NCBI GenBank assembly: GCA_020350725.1
Contig: CP070719.1
Coordinates: forward strand, 373,099-437,098
Direction of reading: 5' to 3'
Source of the DNA: a bacterium
GTDB lineage: Bacteria > BMS3Abin14
DNA length: 64,000 nt
Shown: positions 61,482 through 64,000 of the stretch, piece by piece
How positions within the stretch are numbered: the stretch's first letter is position 1
Layout of the letters: each line of letters begins with the position of its first letter
Made by a program: the position numbers and the translations under genes
The notes under the pieces: generated by a model
What the model was told of the DNA's origin: nothing
Database searches by the model: none
Seen by the model: only the letters and a program-made list of their open reading frames with translations

Positions 61482-61926
61482 GTCCGAATTCCTTCGGCCA
61501 TCCATGCCCGCTCCTCCGCCACAGGGACAGGGGATCACCGGCCCCTTCAGCCGTGGGCGCTCCGGACGGCTCTCCACATAAGCCATTGGAAAGATAATGT
61601 TTTTCCTTGCCGGTTGAGGTGATTTGTCAACCCGCATGTAATTATTTCAAACTGGCTGCCCACCGGCCATGCACAAGGAGGGATGAAGACAAAAAAGTCT
61701 TTTTTATACAATAACTTAGCCGTTCTCCCCACACAATGATCGATGGCATATTAATTGCCATGACAAGGGTGTCCCGAAGACACTGCTAATTAAGGTGTAA
61801 AAATTGACTAATTTAATAATCTCTGTGGGCCGACGGGATCACCGTCCGGGGCACCTCCGGGAGGAGGGGCTGACTGTCGCCCTGCGGAGAGAGGATTCCC
61901 CGGGCGACAGGACAGGTCACGGTATC
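61482..61926 (+). other. Long structured spacer before the surface protein
   Basis: The spacer includes a sigma-54-like element (61744-61759), the perfect hairpin GTGTC/GACAC just after it (near 61769-61784), and CTGTCGCCC (61874-61882) pairing perfectly with GGGCGACAG (61902-61910), 16 bases before the ATG. AAGAC/GTCTT plus a T run near 61686-61703 may be a weak terminator for the upstream gene. I looked for a c-di-GMP riboswitch and did not find its core motifs. Confidence 0.55.
61744..61759 (+). promoter_or_regulatory. Candidate sigma-54 promoter
   Basis: TGGCATATTAATTGCC fits the -24/-12 pattern TGGCAC-N5-TTGC with the GG and GC at the required spacing and one mismatch in the first half. 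The same stretch is also an imperfect palindrome (ATGGCA/TGCCAT), so it could instead be an operator. Confidence 0.45.
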
Positions 61927-64000
61927 ATGAACCCGGTCATCACCGTCCTGATCTCCGTTCTGGCTCTCCTTTTCTCCTCGTTCCTCCCGGCCCAAGCGGC
62001 CGTGGTTGGTTCCTTCGATCTCTCCCTGCCCGCGGGGACCGGCCTGGTGATGGGGGACAGCACCGCAACCCTGCCCTTCACCCTGGAGAACGACTCCTCC
62101 AGCGCCGACTCCATCCGCTGGGTCCGTCTATACTTCGATGCGGCATTATATTACGTCAGTGTCGCCAACACCCCACCGGCGGGCTGGTCCGTAACCGAGA
62201 TCAAGAACGCCGGTGCCGGCCAGACCTACATCACCTACGGGGCCACGACGGGGGCCCTCGACCCCGGCGACTCGGTGGACTTTTCCATCCTCGTCACCGG
62301 GTCCAACGACGGCCCCTTCCCGGCTGACGTCAGCGACATCACCGACTCCCTCGAGAGTTTCGACATCAGGACCGGACCGAGGAACAACGACGACACCTTC
62401 AACGGCTCCTCCCCGATCTGGACCCGGCACGGTCTGGCAGCCTCGATCGTTGCCTTCCCGGCATCGTCCGAGGCCGGCGACCTCATCACCGTCTCGGTCG
62501 CGGTAACCAACCGGACCACGGTCCTCCAGGCGGGGGTCACGCCGGGGGTGCTGACCACACCAGGGAGCGGGACGGTGAGTTACGTGGGTGGTCCGAGTCC
62601 CGCCAGTGTCACCCTCGATTCCGGTCAGGAGCAGGTGTTTCTGTATACCTATCAGGCGGGCTCTGCCGGAGTCGTGCTCTTCTCCGGCTCCGCCTCCGGT
62701 TCCACATCACCGCTTTCTTCCCCGACATTCCAGTCCAACAGTGTCGCCATCGGCGATTTTACCGCCCAAATGGCACTCGATCCCGCCTTCGCCATCAGCG
62801 GACAGCAGGTCACGGTCTCCATAACGCTCAACAACAACGGGACGACACCGCTGATCGGTATCACACCCACGATCGTTGCCTCTCCGTCAAGCACCGCGGG
62901 AATCGCCGCCGTTTCCGGGCCCATCCCGCCGGCCATCGGTTCCCTGGCGCCGGGACAGTCCGCCGTCGTCCAGCGGGCCTTCACCGTGACGGGAGCAGCC
63001 GGCGACACCTTTCTCTTCACGGGCCAGGCGTTCTCCACGACCCTGAGCACCGATCCGGTCGACACCTCCGTGGGGGAGATCTTCTCCTACTCGGCGACCG
63101 TCGCTCCGGACACCTTCCTTTCCGGATCCGCCAACGTCACCCTTGCTTTCACTGCCTACAACGGCGGCGTGGACCCGGCGAGAAAAGTGGGGGTAACCAT
63201 CCCGGGCGGCTGGGTCTTTCAGTCGGGAGCCGGCCCAACCGGGTGGACCATCTCCTCGTCGGGCAACCCGACGGTGGTCGCCTTCCAGAACACCGTTTCC
63301 CCCATCCCGGGCGGGGGAAGCGAGACGTTCACCCTCACCTTCTCCACTATTCCGGCGGTATTAAGCCCGACCCCCTACAATTTCCTGGTCAGTTTCTGGG
63401 ATACCAATACCAACATGAACCAGGAACCGACCGGGGCGGTGGAGACGGCCGTGGAGGTCCTGCCCTACCAGGTGGTTCTCACCGCGTCCGTACCGGTTGG
63501 ATTTTCCAGTCCACCCATCGCCGACGGCGTGGAATACTATGACCTGGTGGCCACAGTCACGGATGGCGGCAGTCCTCTGGCAGGAGTGCCCGTTCTGTTC
63601 TCCGCCACGGTCGGATACCTGGGCGGCGCATCGGCTGTGACAGACAGCCTGGGCCGGGCGGTCAACACCCTGACCGGCCCGTTGTCCACGGTGGCCCTGA
63701 GCGCCGCGGTCACGGCAGAATACCTGAGCGCGGTCGGCGTCACCGTCCTCCCCTTCGATCCGTACACGGGCCTCGCCCTGGACTATGTTCCGGGCTCGCT
63801 GTCCCCCATGTCCGTCAACACCGGCGACCCTTCGGTCGCCTTCTCGTTGAGGGTGATCAACGTCGGGACCACGGACGCGACCCTGACCACCGCCTCCTCC
63901 TTCAGCTTCACCGATTCCCCCACGGCCGTCCCCCATACGTTTGCGGTCCCTTTGGCCTCGTCCGGCCCGGCGACAGTCCCGCCGGGAGGGACAGCCGTCC
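61927..64000 (+). CDS. Large secreted Ig-like-repeat protein (partial at window end)
   Basis: The frame is open from ATG 61927 to the end of the window (over 690 codons). A signal peptide is clear (ITVLISVLALLFSSFLPAQA, cleavage after QAA). The remainder is Thr/Ser/Gly/Pro-rich beta sequence in repeated Ig-like units of 90-110 residues, each with patterns such as VTISVxVTNxGT or SPGGxETFTL. One unit (about 545-605: GGSPLAGVPVLFSATVGYLGG...VTDSLGRAVNTLTG) resembles a bacterial Ig-like Big_1 domain. An in-frame TTG at 61804 with AAGGTG upstream would add 41 residues. Probable cell-surface or extracellular protein; function unknown. Confidence 0.8.
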   Translation, partial: MNPVITVLISVLALLFSSFLPAQAAVVGSFDLSLPAGTGLVMGDSTATLPFTLENDSSSADSIRWVRLYFDAALYYVSVANTPPAGWSVTEIKNAGAGQTYITYGATTGALDPGDSVDFSILVTGSNDGPFPADVSDITDSLESFDIRTGPRNNDDTFNGSSPIWTRHGLAASIVAFPASSEAGDLITVSVAVTNRTTVLQAGVTPGVLTTPGSGTVSYVGGPSPASVTLDSGQEQVFLYTYQAGSAGVVLFSGSASGSTSPLSSPTFQSNSVAIGDFTAQMALDPAFAISGQQVTVSITLNNNGTTPLIGITPTIVASPSSTAGIAAVSGPIPPAIGSLAPGQSAVVQRAFTVTGAAGDTFLFTGQAFSTTLSTDPVDTSVGEIFSYSATVAPDTFLSGSANVTLAFTAYNGGVDPARKVGVTIPGGWVFQSGAGPTGWTISSSGNPTVVAFQNTVSPIPGGGSETFTLTFSTIPAVLSPTPYNFLVSFWDTNTNMNQEPTGAVETAVEVLPYQVVLTASVPVGFSSPPIADGVEYYDLVATVTDGGSPLAGVPVLFSATVGYLGGASAVTDSLGRAVNTLTGPLSTVALSAAVTAEYLSAVGVTVLPFDPYTGLALDYVPGSLSPMSVNTGDPSVAFSLRVINVGTTDATLTTASSFSFTDSPTAVPHTFAVPLASSGPATVPPGGTAV

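Noticed and set aside
61482-61926. Possible c-di-GMP riboswitch before the surface protein
   Set aside because: I looked for the conserved GEMM core and did not find it; only simple hairpins are present.

Overview
The window is a piece of a GC-rich chromosome from a Gram-negative (diderm) bacterium. The order tuf–rpmG–tRNA-Trp–secE–nusG, a second tuf after fusA, a pyrR-led pyrimidine operon and an LptD outer-membrane gene together look most like the former Deltaproteobacteria (Desulfobacterota and relatives). That placement is inference from gene order and protein style; no search was run. Every gene lies on the + strand. TTG starts are unusually common (rplJ, rpsS, rpsC, rplR, secY, rpsD, carA, carB and others). 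I see no prophage, insertion sequence or CRISPR array.

Bases 1-31969 are the core information-processing block. A tuf 3' end, rpmG and tRNA-Trp end at a terminator. Then come secE-nusG-rplK-rplA, an L10-type RNA leader, rplJ-rplL, a strong hairpin, and rpoB-rpoC with its own terminator. A new promoter opens the fused str/S10/spc/alpha run: rpsL-rpsG-fusA-tuf-rpsJ-rplD-rplW-rplB-rpsS-rplV-rpsC-rplP-rpmC-rpsQ-rplN-rplX-rplE-rpsN-rpsH-rplF-rplR-rpsE-rpmD-rplO-secY-adk-map-infA-rpmJ-rpsM-rpsK-rpsD-rpoA-rplQ. The striking gap is rplC (ribosomal protein L3): rpsJ is followed directly by rplD.

Bases 32000-43130 hold housekeeping and envelope genes: a fused double ABC ATPase of the EcfA/CbiO type without partner genes, a TrpB2-type tryptophan synthase beta chain next to accD and folC (the classic trpBA-accD-folC slot, but with no trpA), lptD, a small membrane protein overlapped by a near-consensus promoter, lepA, lepB and another small membrane protein.

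Bases 43200-56330 are a de novo pyrimidine operon: promoter, PyrR-type attenuator, pyrR-pyrB-pyrC-carA-carB-pyrK-pyrD-pyrF-pyrE. Two guests lie inside it: a transglutaminase-like lipoprotein overlapping the end of carB, and a single-domain response regulator overlapping the start of pyrE. Several spacers in and around this operon carry degenerate inverted repeats of similar layout.

Bases 56690-64000 look like a cyclic-di-GMP signalling locus: a minimal MerR-type regulator, a degenerate-receiver/GAF/GAF/HD-GYP phosphodiesterase, a PocR/GAF/GGEEF diguanylate cyclase with an intact inhibitory site, then a structured leader with a sigma-54-like promoter and a large secreted Ig-like-domain protein that runs off the window. 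The functional link among these is inference from adjacency.
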